A stretch of 33,755 nt of DNA from Nitrospira sp. (GCA_009594865.1 VOPT01000064.1:1-33755), one strand, 5' to 3'; shown: positions 1 to 7,357, counted from the first letter of the stretch. The notes: generated by a model not told the origin, from the sequence alone. Program-made: numbers and translations.

Positions 1-318
1 CCGAGCGGGCGTTGGGTGCGAGGTTGGCAAAGATTAAGCCATGGTCCGGATCAAAGAACTTGAAGGCAGCATCCTGAGTCGCCTATTCCGGGTGAAGGGC
101 CACGCGTGCGGACATCCAACGTGGGACGATGGTGAATCAGCTGGGGACGCATTCAGGATCGTAAGAGGTAGTTGCGAGATTCGTATGCATCGCGGTGACG
201 CATAGCCCGTTCCTCCACAGCCCATTGAAGGGGCGACAGTCATTGCAGGGAATATTGCTATATCCGGCTCCGCGACAGATGGGCCTCGTATTAGCCAGTA
301 GCATGTAACAAGTCCCAC
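1..318. other. Left flank without a convincing gene
   Basis: No reading frame here has both a ribosome-binding site and a recognisable product. One plus-strand frame is open from the window edge to a TGA at 75-77 and could be the last 24 codons of an upstream gene, but such a short tail cannot be identified. The base composition is less GC-rich than the core of the window, matching the Mrr gene that follows. No tRNA-like or repeated sequence was seen. Confidence 0.5.
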
Positions 319-1227
319 ATGGCAATTCCTGATTACCAATCCGTGATGCTTCCACTCCTTCGCCTGGCCTCCGATGGGCATGACCATACGTTGCGCGAGA
401 CCGTTGAGGTATTAGCTGAGCAGTTCAAGCTCACCGAGGAAGAACGAAAAGAGCTCTTGCCCAGCGGGTCGCAATTCACGTTCGCGAATCGCGTCGGGTG
501 GGCTCGGACCTATATGAATAAGGCGGCGTTGCTGGAATCTCCACGTCGTGGATACTTTCGGATCACTCCACGAGGCCGGCAAGTGCTATCGAAAAACCCC
601 GTAGAGATCAACGTCAAATTCCTCGATCAGTTTCCGGAATTCATTGAATTCCGGACAAAACACCGGAATGCCGGACAAGCCACCGAGCAGGTCGAAGTCG
701 ACAGCTTGCAGACACCGGGAGAACTTCTCGAAAGTGCTTATCAAAAGCTGCGGGAGGATCTCTCTGCAGAGTTGCTGAAAACCACCAAAGAATGTTCCCC
801 GGCGTTCTTCGAGCGTCTGGTCATCGACGTGCTCGTGAAGATGGGCTATGGAGGTTCTCGTAAAGAAGCGGGGAGAGCCATCGGTCGCAGTGGTGACGAA
901 GGCATTGATGGAATCATCAACGAAGACCGTCTGGGCCTCGATGTCATCTATATTCAGGCCAAGCGCTGGCAGGCTCCGATTGGCCGTCCTGAAATCCAAA
1001 AATTCGCAGGGGCCTTGCAGGGACACCGCGCCAACAAAGGAATCTTCATCACGACCTCCAGCTTCACTCGCGAGGCTGAAGAGTATGTGGCGAAAATTAA
1101 CTCAAAGATCGTCCTCATAGACGGGGACCAATTATCCCACCTCATGATTGATCACAATGTTGGGGTCACGCCGGTCATCTCGTATGAAACCAAGAAAATT
1201 GACAGTGACTACTTCATTGACGGTTAA
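319..1227 (+). CDS. mrr: Mrr-type restriction endonuclease
   Basis: Predicted type IV restriction enzyme that cleaves modified (typically methylated) foreign DNA in the cytoplasm. The 302-residue protein has the two-part Mrr layout. Residues 1-90 form a winged-helix N-terminal domain. Residues 160-265 form the PD-(D/E)xK catalytic domain, with FFERLV around 163-168, the GDEGIDG segment at 192-198 (D197 the likely metal ligand) and the Q213-A-K215 motif in YIQAKRW. The length is normal for Mrr. The ATG at 319 gives the complete N-terminal domain, although no strong Shine-Dalgarno sequence precedes it. It stands alone, with no methyltransferase or specificity gene beside it, as expected for a type IV enzyme. 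The gene is less GC-rich than its right-hand neighbours, which suggests transfer. Family assignment is secure; the modification recognised cannot be read from the sequence. Confidence 0.9.
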   Translation: MAIPDYQSVMLPLLRLASDGHDHTLRETVEVLAEQFKLTEEERKELLPSGSQFTFANRVGWARTYMNKAALLESPRRGYFRITPRGRQVLSKNPVEINVKFLDQFPEFIEFRTKHRNAGQATEQVEVDSLQTPGELLESAYQKLREDLSAELLKTTKECSPAFFERLVIDVLVKMGYGGSRKEAGRAIGRSGDEGIDGIINEDRLGLDVIYIQAKRWQAPIGRPEIQKFAGALQGHRANKGIFITTSSFTREAEEYVAKINSKIVLIDGDQLSHLMIDHNVGVTPVISYETKKIDSDYFIDG

Positions 1228-1319
1228 ACCGCCCCATCACGCCGTGAGCGCAGAGGCCGCACCAGTCGGCTTGACGGTGGTGTCACGGGCCTGTTCATCG
1301 CATCCGCTGTAAAGACGGA

Positions 1320-1346
1320 GCGGGGCGACCGTTGGGGTCACCCCGC
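1320..1346. terminator. Hairpin between convergent genes
   Basis: GCGGGG-c-GACC (1320-1330) pairs with GGTC-a-CCCCGC (1336-1346) around a five-base loop, giving ten pairs with a single C/A mismatch. It lies between the converging mrr and globin genes and could end transcription from either side. There is no good T-run on the plus strand, so a classical intrinsic terminator is not proven. Confidence 0.55.
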
Positions 1347-1372
1347 CATCGTCAGGCAGAAAGCGCAACCGC

Positions 1373-1849
1373 TTACTGCATCGAGGCCATCGGCTTTTCG
1401 ACGATATCGCCCTTCATCGGGCCGAGCGCGCCCAGCAATTCGTTCTTCTCCCGTTCCGGTACCTTGAATTTGTTCAGCGTGGCCACCAGGTCGCTGACGA
1501 GCGCATCGAAATCGCTGCTGCTGACGCCCATGCCCGCGTGGGTGCTCTTCATGTCGCGTCCGGTGTAGGTGCAGGGGCCACCTGACGCTTGGCAAATCTG
1601 ATCCACCAGCATCGATTTGAGGCGGGGAATGTTGGCGTTGGCGAACTTGCCGTTGATGCGAGTGTCGCCTGCCACACGTCCGACAAAATCATCGACGACG
1701 GCCGTGATGGCGGTCTTGCCGCCCAAGCGGTCGTAGAGGGATTTCTCCGTCGCGGTAGTCCCAGCCGACGGCGAGCCGAGGCTGTTGCACGCTGAGACCG
1801 TCAGCGCAAGACCGAGAATCATGGCAAGCGATGCAAGACGATGAGACAT
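1373..1849 (-). CDS. Truncated hemoglobin (group I-like) lipoprotein
   Basis: Heme protein of the 2-over-2 truncated globin family, probably handling oxygen or nitric oxide. The 158-residue product begins with a lipoprotein signal whose lipobox LTVSAC places the acylated cysteine at C21, so it is predicted to be anchored outside the cytoplasm. The globin domain runs from about residue 36 to 150. YDRLGG marks the start of the fold, and H104 in the segment TGRDMKSTHAG is the expected proximal F8 histidine. The usual B10 tyrosine seems to be replaced (DFVGRV where FY is common), which would alter the distal pocket. An AGGAGG ribosome-binding site lies just upstream of the ATG at 1849. It is divergent from the ECF sigma gene across about 225 bp. 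Most truncated globins are cytoplasmic, so the lipoprotein signal is notable, though similar exported forms exist. Confidence 0.88.
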   Translation of the reverse strand: MSHRLASLAMILGLALTVSACNSLGSPSAGTTATEKSLYDRLGGKTAITAVVDDFVGRVAGDTRINGKFANANIPRLKSMLVDQICQASGGPCTYTGRDMKSTHAGMGVSSSDFDALVSDLVATLNKFKVPEREKNELLGALGPMKGDIVEKPMASMQ

Positions 1850-2042
1850 GATCGTTCCTCCTGGTTAAGAATCTGTTTCGCGGGCCGGGTCCTTGTTCGC
1901 GTCAACCGGCCGCTCTGTCTGTGATTACGACGGCAACGGAGCGATTGGATCTCTGCCACGCAAAAAAATGTGCCGTTGCGCCATGGGGGCCCCGGTGCTA
2001 CAGTTCGCCGGGTTGAAATACCGACACAACATCCAAAGGAAC

Positions 2043-2074
2043 GGGTGCACTCGTAGCACTGTACGAGGACACCC
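2043..2074 (+). promoter_or_regulatory. RBS-masking hairpin before ECF sigma gene
   Basis: GGGTG (2043-2047) pairs with CACCC (2070-2074), and CTCGTA (2050-2055) pairs with TACGAG (2062-2067), separated by a symmetrical CA/GA internal loop and closed by a six-base loop. The structure ends on the base before the ATG at 2075. The only plausible Shine-Dalgarno sequence, GAGGA at 2065-2069, is inside its 3' arm. Folded RNA would hide the ribosome-binding site. A thermometer or other translational switch is inference. Confidence 0.5.
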
Positions 2075-2680
2075 ATGTGTGACACCCAGACTGTGGCCAA
2101 GGAACCATCGATTCACGAGCAGGAATGGGCGGGCTTCCTCGCGCGTATTGCCGTTGGAGATCAATCGGCGCTGGCAGAACTGTATGACGCCAGTAGCGCC
2201 AAGGTCTTCGGTCTGGCGATGAAAATCCTCGGAGATCACGCGGCGGCCGAAGAAACGACCCTGGATGTCTACACGCAGGTCTGGCGACGAATCTCGACTT
2301 ATGACGGGGAGCGGGGCACGCCGGGTAGTTGGCTGATGACGCTTGCAAAGCATCGCGCCATCGACCGGTTTCGCAGCAGCTACTTGGAGCGGGGCCGGCA
2401 GGTGCCGCTCGAGCAAGCCGCCGAATTGCCGGGATGCGGTGACACGCCGGAGCAATACAGCGCGGGACTGGAACGGCAACGGTTGGTGCAGGACGCCCTT
2501 GCGACCCTCTCCTCGGAGCAGCGCCAGGCCATTGCGCTGGCGTATTACTGGGGCATGAGTCAGAGTGAAATAGCCGAGCAGTTGAAGCTTCCGCTGGGGA
2601 CGGTGAAGACGCGGATCAGGCTGGGGATGATCAAGTTGCGCGAAGCGCTCGCGCCTCACGGGGAAGGGTTGCTGTCATGA
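2075..2680 (+). CDS. ECF-family RNA polymerase sigma factor
   Basis: Alternative sigma factor directing RNA polymerase to a stress regulon. The 201-residue protein has a sigma-70 region 2 at about residues 30-103 (helices around LAELYDAS and the DVYTQVWRR segment, then GTPGSWLMTLAKHRAIDRFR, typical of region 2.4). Region 4 spans about residues 133-192, with the helix-turn-helix SQSEIAEQLKLPLGTVKTRI. There is no region 1.1 or 3, which defines the ECF class. The layout resembles the SigK/RpoE-like groups paired with membrane or cupin anti-sigma factors. The stop codon overlaps the start of the anti-sigma gene (ATGA at 2677-2680), so the two are translationally coupled. The ATG at 2075 is the first usable start; GAGGA five bases upstream lies inside a hairpin. 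The inducing signal is unknown. Confidence 0.93.
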   Translation: MCDTQTVAKEPSIHEQEWAGFLARIAVGDQSALAELYDASSAKVFGLAMKILGDHAAAEETTLDVYTQVWRRISTYDGERGTPGSWLMTLAKHRAIDRFRSSYLERGRQVPLEQAAELPGCGDTPEQYSAGLERQRLVQDALATLSSEQRQAIALAYYWGMSQSEIAEQLKLPLGTVKTRIRLGMIKLREALAPHGEGLLS

Positions 2681-3261
2681 CCGATCCTCGCCACGAACAA
2701 GACCTGACGGAACTCGCGGCACTCTATGCGTTGGAAGCACTTGGCGACGATGCACAGCGACAGTTTGCCCGTTCGTTGAAGACGGCTTCTGCGTCCACGA
2801 AAGACGAGGTCGCGGCGTTTCAAGATGTGGTGCAGGAGCTAGCGTTCAGCGGTCCTGCCATTGCACCGCCGGCTTCCCTCAAGGAGCGGCTCATGGCGCG
2901 AATCGCACAGGAACCGCAGGAGCAGGCTGAAAACGCAGGCTTCACCTTTGTCCGAAGCCAGAGTGTGGCATGGCAGGAACTGGCACCGGGGCTATCGATG
3001 AAAGTGTTGTTTCATGATGCCGCGGGCGCACGCACGACCATGCTGCTCAAGCTGGCGCCAGGCGGCACGTTGATTAGCCATCGTCATCCGCAGGTCGAGG
3101 AGTTCTATGTGCTGGAAGGCAGTTGCATCTGCGCCGGGGAGTTCCTGCAAGTCGGGGATTATCATCGGGCGGAGGCAGGGACCATCCACCCCATCACCTC
3201 CAGTGAGCAGGGTTGCCTGGCGCTGGTGATGACCTCCTCGAAGAACGAACCGATCCGATAG
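2677..3261 (+). CDS. Cupin-type anti-sigma factor (ChrR-like)
   Basis: Predicted to hold the upstream ECF sigma factor inactive until a signal reaches its cupin domain. Residues 1-75 form a helical sigma-binding region containing LAALYALEALGDDA, similar to RskA/ChrR anti-sigma domains. Residues 90-190 form a cupin beta-barrel with the metal motif H135-R-H137-PQV-E141-E142 and a second-motif histidine H171. In this family those residues bind a metal ion and sense oxidants. The zinc-binding HxxxCxxC motif of classical ChrR is absent: the first cysteine is C150. The binding domain should therefore work without zinc, and sensing may use the cupin metal or C150/C152. No transmembrane segment is present, so it is cytoplasmic. 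The four-base overlap with the sigma gene confirms the pair. Confidence 0.88.
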   Translation: MTDPRHEQDLTELAALYALEALGDDAQRQFARSLKTASASTKDEVAAFQDVVQELAFSGPAIAPPASLKERLMARIAQEPQEQAENAGFTFVRSQSVAWQELAPGLSMKVLFHDAAGARTTMLLKLAPGGTLISHRHPQVEEFYVLEGSCICAGEFLQVGDYHRAEAGTIHPITSSEQGCLALVMTSSKNEPIR

Positions 3262-3281
3262 TAGGCCGACAGCGACAATCG

Positions 3282-3653
3282 CTATGCGCTCTCTCCTGAA
3301 GGTCTGAAGAACACCCGCCAGTAGAAGGCCAGGTTCACCAGCAAGACAACCATGCCCAGTAGGAGCTGAATCTCGCGCGTTAGTGCCGCCGGATACAATA
3401 GGGGCGGAAGGTAACGGCCGATGAAGTCTGCCTCCGCCGACGATTCCCCGGCCAGGCTTCGTAAGTGCTGCTCCAGCGGCGTCAATGGACAGACCCACCC
3501 GCTGAATTCAACCAGCGCGCCCCAGGCCACGGCCGGCAGATGAACCCAGACCAGCCCTCGCCATTTCAATAACAGAAACCCGCCAGCGATCACGAACACG
3601 ATAAAACACAGATGCAACAGTAGGACGATGTCGGCGCCTGTCCGGTACCACAT
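3282..3653 (-). CDS. DUF2784 membrane protein
   Basis: Small integral membrane protein of the DUF2784 family, function unknown. From the ATG at 3653 it has 123 residues. The features typical of the family are visible: a first membrane helix with DIVLLLHLCFIVFVIAGG, a conserved RGLVWVHLPAVAWGALVEF segment, the CPLTPLE motif followed by the RSLAG loop, and a final hydrophobic helix near LLLGMVVLLVNLAFYW. About four transmembrane helices are expected. A longer frame could begin at a TTG at 3689, but those extra 12 codons are polar and not family-like, so the internal ATG (MWYRTG) is preferred. It converges with the anti-sigma gene, with only 20 bp between the stop codons. Confidence 0.8.
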   Translation of the reverse strand: MWYRTGADIVLLLHLCFIVFVIAGGFLLLKWRGLVWVHLPAVAWGALVEFSGWVCPLTPLEQHLRSLAGESSAEADFIGRYLPPLLYPAALTREIQLLLGMVVLLVNLAFYWRVFFRPSGESA

Positions 3654-3704
3654 TGCCCAAAGTGTGCAGCAACGTTGTGATGAACACAATGAGCGACGAA
3701 CTGT

Positions 3705-4277
3705 CTAAAACATCCGGAGCGTGGTGTGCTGATCTGACGGGACGGGATAGATCAGACGCCCGGCCTGGACCATCGCGAATGCTGTGAGATGATGCGGCGT
3801 TCCCTGCCCGGCGCCCAGAATATGGGTGACGTCCCACCCGCGTGCGACAAGCGCATCGGCGACGAGGGAGCGATGGCAGCGCCAGGGCACGGCCTCTGCG
3901 CACATGATGGCTGTCCGTTCGTTCTCGCCATGGCTCATCAGCTCGTCGAGTGCCCTGTCAAATGCTTCCGTCTGCATGTAATCGGCGTACCCTCGAAAAC
4001 TCTCGTTCTTCCACCCCATATTGGGCGAGTCGGGTCGTGCCGTTCGACGCCCGCCGAGGGCCGACAGTGCTTCATACCAGAGCCCCGCCATCGAGAGACT
4101 CTGGGCCAATGCAGCTGCCTGAAACTGCGGATATCGCCGTGAACCAGCGTAGCGACGGACATCAATGAGCCGTTGGATGTCGTGAACCTGCAGGAGGGCA
4201 AGAAACTCGTCGCTGGACCGGGTCGAGTGTCCGATGGTCCAGAGCCGCGGAGAGGGCGTGGTGAGTGGGTGATTCAT
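3705..4277 (-). CDS. DUF488 family protein
   Basis: Member of the DUF488 family, which has conserved His, Arg and Cys residues but no settled biochemical role. The 190-residue product carries the family hallmarks: WTIGHSTRSSDEFLALL near the N-terminus, IDVRRYAGSRRYPQF about 20 residues later, and CAEAVPWRCHRSLVADAL toward the C-terminus. An upstream in-frame extension to 4370 would run through the neighbouring gene; the ATG at 4277 instead overlaps the preceding TGA stop in a TGATG arrangement, which indicates translational coupling to the TfoX-like gene. The two are probably co-transcribed leftward. Confidence 0.85.
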   Translation of the reverse strand: MNHPLTTPSPRLWTIGHSTRSSDEFLALLQVHDIQRLIDVRRYAGSRRYPQFQAAALAQSLSMAGLWYEALSALGGRRTARPDSPNMGWKNESFRGYADYMQTEAFDRALDELMSHGENERTAIMCAEAVPWRCHRSLVADALVARGWDVTHILGAGQGTPHHLTAFAMVQAGRLIYPVPSDQHTTLRMF

Positions 4278-4648
4278 CACATGCGTGTGAGAACGTCCTT
4301 GATCGAGGGCCCGTCGTGAAACGGAAGAATCAATTGTGCAGTCGGCGGGGCGATGGCTCGAAGAGCCCACTCCGTCAACTGCTCGGTATCTTCCAGAATA
4401 TCCACTGGTACTTCGTAATACTGTTTCAGGAGCTGCTTGCCATTGGGGCGAAACGGCTGCATGCCGCGCGACCTGTAGGTTGCTTGTGTGATGGCGTTCG
4501 TCTTCAAGTAGAGCCGGCCTTTATGGATGATGCCGAAAAATGTCTGCCGCTGGTACAACCCATGGCCGCCAAACATCGCTTTACATATGAGCTGGGGGAC
4601 CTGGCCCAGCTGGTCCAGGACAAAATCTTTGAAACTGTCGGCACGCAT
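4277..4648 (-). CDS. TfoX N-terminal domain protein
   Basis: A 123-residue protein made only of the TfoX N-terminal domain. Full-length TfoX/Sxy regulates competence in some Proteobacteria, but single-domain versions are widespread and uncharacterised, so competence should not be assumed. Diagnostic segments are CKAMFGGHGLYQRQTFFGII near residues 23-42, then GRLYLKTN, and YYEVPVDILEDTEQLTEWAL before the C-terminus. It is the first gene of a pair with the DUF488 gene: its TGA shares one base with the next ATG. The start at 4648 gives the complete domain, although the Shine-Dalgarno sequence is weak. Confidence 0.82.
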   Translation of the reverse strand: MRADSFKDFVLDQLGQVPQLICKAMFGGHGLYQRQTFFGIIHKGRLYLKTNAITQATYRSRGMQPFRPNGKQLLKQYYEVPVDILEDTEQLTEWALRAIAPPTAQLILPFHDGPSIKDVLTRM

Positions 4649-4754
4649 GCGCCAGAAACCCTTTCGACGCTCGCCGCGTGGACATGGACCGGGTGCCCTG
4701 TCGTCTCAACAGGGCTCATCGGGGTCCCGCGGGAGCGTCGTGAACCGTTCCATC

Positions 4755-4784
4755 GGCGGGGAGGCCTTGCCGGCCTCTCCCGCC
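4755..4784 (-). terminator. Hairpin downstream of lipoprotein gene
   Basis: GGCGGGGAGGCC (4755-4766) pairs with GGCCTC-t-CCCGCC (4772-4784) around a five-base loop, with one bulged base. It lies 28 bp beyond the stop of the minus-strand lipoprotein gene and upstream of the TfoX-like gene. It has no T-run, so termination is inferred from position and strength only. Confidence 0.55.
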
Positions 4785-4811
4785 CTGGCGCACTGTGCAA
4801 CATTCCGGATG

Positions 4812-5246
4812 TCATTTCAATGTCTGGAGCGAATCCCGAAGCTCGCGCAGTTCCGTGACAAACAGCTCTAGATGCTGGCCGCGTTGGGGTTGATCATCTT
4901 TGAATTTCCAGACCCGCTTAAAAACTGCCCAGAGTTCCTTGTTGTGCGTGACCGCCAAGGCATAGGCCGGCAGTTCTTGTTTGTTCTTGTCGACGCAGCA
5001 AATGGTGTCCTTAAACGCGTGCAGCTGATTGTGCAGGTCATCCAGCGCCTGGTCTTTCCCTCGACCTTGTTGGCCGGCCTTGGCGGTTGCTTCCATCATA
5101 TTCGTGAGATTGATCAACGTCTCAACGGTGTTGCCGCCCCTCGCCTTTTCGGTGAACTCCTTGGCGTGAGGATAGTACAGGTAACTGCATCCGCTGATCG
5201 TAAGAAGCACAAAACCCAGGAGGCCGCTGAGGATGAGCTGTCGCAT
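4812..5246 (-). CDS. Small predicted lipoprotein, function unknown
   Basis: A 144-residue predicted lipoprotein. The signal sequence MRQLILSGLLGFVLLTISGC ends in a lipobox with acylated C20. The mature part is helical and charged (KEFTEKARGGNTVETLINLT, then NLTNMMEATAKAGQQGRGKD, later ELFVTELRELRDSLQTLK) and has a CC pair in FKDTICCVDKNKQ. No family was recognised. The ATG at 5246 is chosen because AAGGAGAG lies at the right distance and because it gives a clean signal peptide; an in-frame extension to 5321 would bury the signal. It is divergent from the Lys-rich secreted protein gene across about 200 bp containing a paired CTAG palindrome. Confidence 0.75.
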   Translation of the reverse strand: MRQLILSGLLGFVLLTISGCSYLYYPHAKEFTEKARGGNTVETLINLTNMMEATAKAGQQGRGKDQALDDLHNQLHAFKDTICCVDKNKQELPAYALAVTHNKELWAVFKRVWKFKDDQPQRGQHLELFVTELRELRDSLQTLK

Positions 5247-5321
5247 GAGCACTCTCCTTTTCAAAGAGATGAGGACACAGGCTGTCGAAACGAGTCTGTC
5301 GCTGCGTGGGCGATGGTTCAA

Positions 5322-5384
5322 CTAGTGGTATCCCTAGGGAGCCTGTCGAGGTGATGTCGCTTGTCGAACTAGGGGCTTCTCTAG
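5322..5384. promoter_or_regulatory. Two CTAG-N8-CTAG sites, candidate operators
   Basis: CTAG occurs at 5322, 5334, 5369 and 5381, forming two units of CTAG-N8-CTAG whose starts are 47 bp apart. Each unit is an imperfect palindrome, and the two resemble each other as direct repeats (ACTAG-k-GG...CTAG-k-G). The pair lies between two divergent genes for exported proteins. CTAG is otherwise scattered thinly through the window. A dimeric repressor or activator binding two sites about four to five helical turns apart is an inference. Confidence 0.4.
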
Positions 5385-5448
5385 TGGGGGGATGAACATG
5401 GATCGCGCAGATTAATGCTGTCGGTTCACCCACACTCGGAGGACGGTT

Positions 5449-5727
5449 ATGCGTACATTCATGACAGTGGCGGCGTTTGCGCTGTGCTTCTCTGCAGGAA
5501 TGGTTTACTCCGTGGATGCGAGCGAGACCAAAGCCAAGATGGAGAAGGCCAAAGGTGACATCAAGGGAAATGTCGAAGAGATGAAGGGCGAAACCAAGGC
5601 CATGAAAGAAGAATTGAAGGGGAATGATACGAAGGCCGAGTTCGAACGAGCGAAGGGAAAAATGAAGGGTATCAAAGAACGGGCCAAGGGGAAAGCGAAG
5701 GAACTCAAAGAAAAGGTGACGGACTAA
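5449..5727 (+). CDS. Secreted Lys/Glu-rich helical protein
   Basis: A 92-residue exported protein of unknown function. Residues 1-25 are a signal peptide (MRTFMTVAAFALCFSAGMVY, then SVDA). The rest is almost entirely Lys, Glu, Gly, Met and Ala in a quasi-repeating pattern (KAKGDIKGN, KAMKEELKGN, RAKGKMKGIKERAKGKAKEL) and would form long amphipathic helices. The pattern recalls CsbD-like and LEA-like stress proteins, but no family signature is certain. GGAGG lies seven bases before the ATG. A strong hairpin follows at 5739. A protein of the same style is encoded at 32232-32537. A stress or envelope role is only inference. Confidence 0.75.
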   Translation: MRTFMTVAAFALCFSAGMVYSVDASETKAKMEKAKGDIKGNVEEMKGETKAMKEELKGNDTKAEFERAKGKMKGIKERAKGKAKELKEKVTD

Positions 5728-5738
5728 ACTGCAGTCTT

Positions 5739-5775
5739 CCAGATGCCCGCGTGATTGAAGGCTGCGGGCATCTGG
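5739..5775. terminator. Perfect 12-bp hairpin between convergent genes
   Basis: CCAGATGCCCGC (5739-5750) and GCGGGCATCTGG (5764-5775) are perfectly complementary around a 13-base loop. It sits 11 bp after the Lys-rich gene and 19 bp before the stop of the opposing methyltransferase gene, so it probably serves as a bidirectional terminator. A T-run is lacking on both sides. Confidence 0.65.
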
Positions 5776-5794
5776 GGGGCGGGCATGTCCGTGA

Positions 5795-6652
5795 TCAGCG
5801 AGGTTTCCGCGCGCTGACGATCCGCACGGCGATCGGTAAGGACACGCCTTCCGCTCGGCGATAGTCATTCACCATCTTGATAATCCCGCGTTCCGCCTCG
5901 GCTTGTTGGGCCGGGGTGAGGGTTGCAAAGAGGTTTTGAATCGGTGCGGCGATATCCATCAGGCCGCGAAAAAACTCTTCTGCAGTCGAATAGGTGACTT
6001 CAGCCGTAAATTCCTCATCATCCAGCACGGTGAGACCGGCACGTTCGAATATGCCGGCCAGGTCGCCTGGACGCGCCAGCCGGAAAATCCCCGGCGCCTC
6101 GGGATCGGGCGGGGGCAGCGGCGTGATGGTCTTGATCACATCCATCGGAATTCGGATGAAAGGATTTTTGTCCGGGCTTGACCAGACGGCCGCGGCGACA
6201 TATCCTCCCGGCTTCAGCACGCGGGCGATCTCCGCAGCCGCCTTGGGGATTTCCGGCAGGAACATCAAACAGAACCGGCTGATGATCGAGTCGATCGAAC
6301 CGGACTCGAACGGCAGGGCTGTCACGTCCCCGGTTCGGAAGCTGACCTGTTGCAGGCCGAGCGTCTTCGCTTTGCGTGTCGCCACGGCCAGCATGGATTC
6401 GGCGAGATCCATTCCGACCACCGTTCCGTCACTCCCCACCACCTCACCGGCCAGGATCGCCGGATACCCGGTCCCCGATCCCAAGTCCAACACCCGAAGC
6501 CCCGGACGGATGCGCGCATCGGCCACCAGCCGGTGGTTGATAAAGGCCATCGTGCGGTTGAAAAACTGATCCCATTTATCCCAACCGGCGGCGACGCGGT
6601 TCCAATCCTGTCGCTGGGCTTCGATCACAGCTGCGGGTGTGTGGGGGGGCAT
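5795..6652 (-). CDS. Class I SAM-dependent methyltransferase
   Basis: A 285-residue methyltransferase of the UbiE/Methyltransf_11 type, transferring a methyl group from S-adenosylmethionine to an unknown, probably small, substrate. Motif I, VLDLGSGTG, is at residues 54-62. The acidic motif II is in VVGMDLAESML, and the post-I motif is TGDVTALPFESGSIDSI around 108-124. RVLKPGGYVAAAVW at 144-157 is the typical post-motif III strand. The C-terminal third (SYSTAEEF-like helices and a YRRAEG segment) is the variable substrate region. It stands between convergent and unrelated genes, so the neighbourhood does not reveal the substrate. The ATG at 6652 gives a normal N-terminal helix (RQDWNRVAAGWDKW). 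Confidence 0.88.
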   Translation of the reverse strand: MPPHTPAAVIEAQRQDWNRVAAGWDKWDQFFNRTMAFINHRLVADARIRPGLRVLDLGSGTGYPAILAGEVVGSDGTVVGMDLAESMLAVATRKAKTLGLQQVSFRTGDVTALPFESGSIDSIISRFCLMFLPEIPKAAAEIARVLKPGGYVAAAVWSSPDKNPFIRIPMDVIKTITPLPPPDPEAPGIFRLARPGDLAGIFERAGLTVLDDEEFTAEVTYSTAEEFFRGLMDIAAPIQNLFATLTPAQQAEAERGIIKMVNDYRRAEGVSLPIAVRIVSARKPR

Positions 6653-6685
6653 CGGCGGACTCCTTGTTAATCGACGGGGCGGAGA

Positions 6686-7189
6686 TTATTTCACGCGCTC
6701 AAAGGCAAACACCTTCGGCACGTCCTTTCCCGCCTTGCTCAACGTCCAGGTCTGGGAGAAGTGGTCGTGGTCTTTGACCTCGATCGAAAGCTGATGCATG
6801 TGCACATCGGTCGGATTCTTCAGATTCGTCGCATCCACGAACGAAAACGTGATGGTTTTCTCTCCGTCTTTGATCGGGGCAGCGCGCATGCGCGGCTGGT
6901 TATCGAGCGAGCAATAATGCGTCAACATGAGTTGGTCGCCGTCGCTGTAGTACATGGTTGTCATCGGGGGGCTGTCGGGAGGGGTCAGGATTTCGGTGAG
7001 GGTCGTGCCGCCGGAGCTGAGGGTGAAGGCGATCTTGTGGGCCTTGCCATCCGTATCCGCCCCCTTCCATTCGCCGACCAGGAATTTGAGCGGTGTGAGG
7101 CTCGTATCAGGGATGTCGGCGGCTTGCGTCACGAGTGGGGTGAGGAGGAAGACGAGGCTACAGAGAGTGCGATGAATTCCACGGGGCAT
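6686..7189 (-). CDS. Secreted beta-rich protein (DUF1579-like)
   Basis: A 167-residue exported protein. Residues 1-23 are a signal peptide ending in TQAA. The mature region begins LTPLKFLVGEWKGADTDGKA, a segment shared by DUF1579/lipocalin-like proteins, then alternates hydrophobic and polar residues in beta-strand fashion (KIAFTLSSGGTTLTEIL, TTMYYSDGDQLMLTHYC, FSQTWTLSKAGK). Several histidines cluster in HMHQLSIEVKDHDHF. Such small barrels bind hydrophobic ligands or heme in related families, but no ligand can be assigned here. GGAGGG lies seven bases before the ATG at 7189. The gene is 33 bp upstream of the methyltransferase start on the same strand, so the two may share a transcript. Confidence 0.72.
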   Translation of the reverse strand: MPRGIHRTLCSLVFLLTPLVTQAADIPDTSLTPLKFLVGEWKGADTDGKAHKIAFTLSSGGTTLTEILTPPDSPPMTTMYYSDGDQLMLTHYCSLDNQPRMRAAPIKDGEKTITFSFVDATNLKNPTDVHMHQLSIEVKDHDHFSQTWTLSKAGKDVPKVFAFERVK

Positions 7190-7357
7190 GCAAACCCTCC
7201 ATTAAACAGCGAAGAATGCAGAACAGGATTCAGTCAAGCATGTCTCCAAGGTTGAGATCAAGACTTTTTCCGCCGCTGTCGCAAAAGCGAACAGTGGGAA
7301 GGGAAGAATGAATCAGAAATACACGTATTCGATCATTGAAGAGAGAGCGATGAGAAT

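Noticed and set aside
1..77. Plus-strand frame open from the window edge to TGA at 75-77, possible end of an upstream gene
   Set aside because: Only 24 codons; no recognisable motif and no way to tell from chance.
4277..4648. TfoX-like gene as evidence for natural competence
   Set aside because: Only the N-terminal domain is present and no competence genes are nearby.
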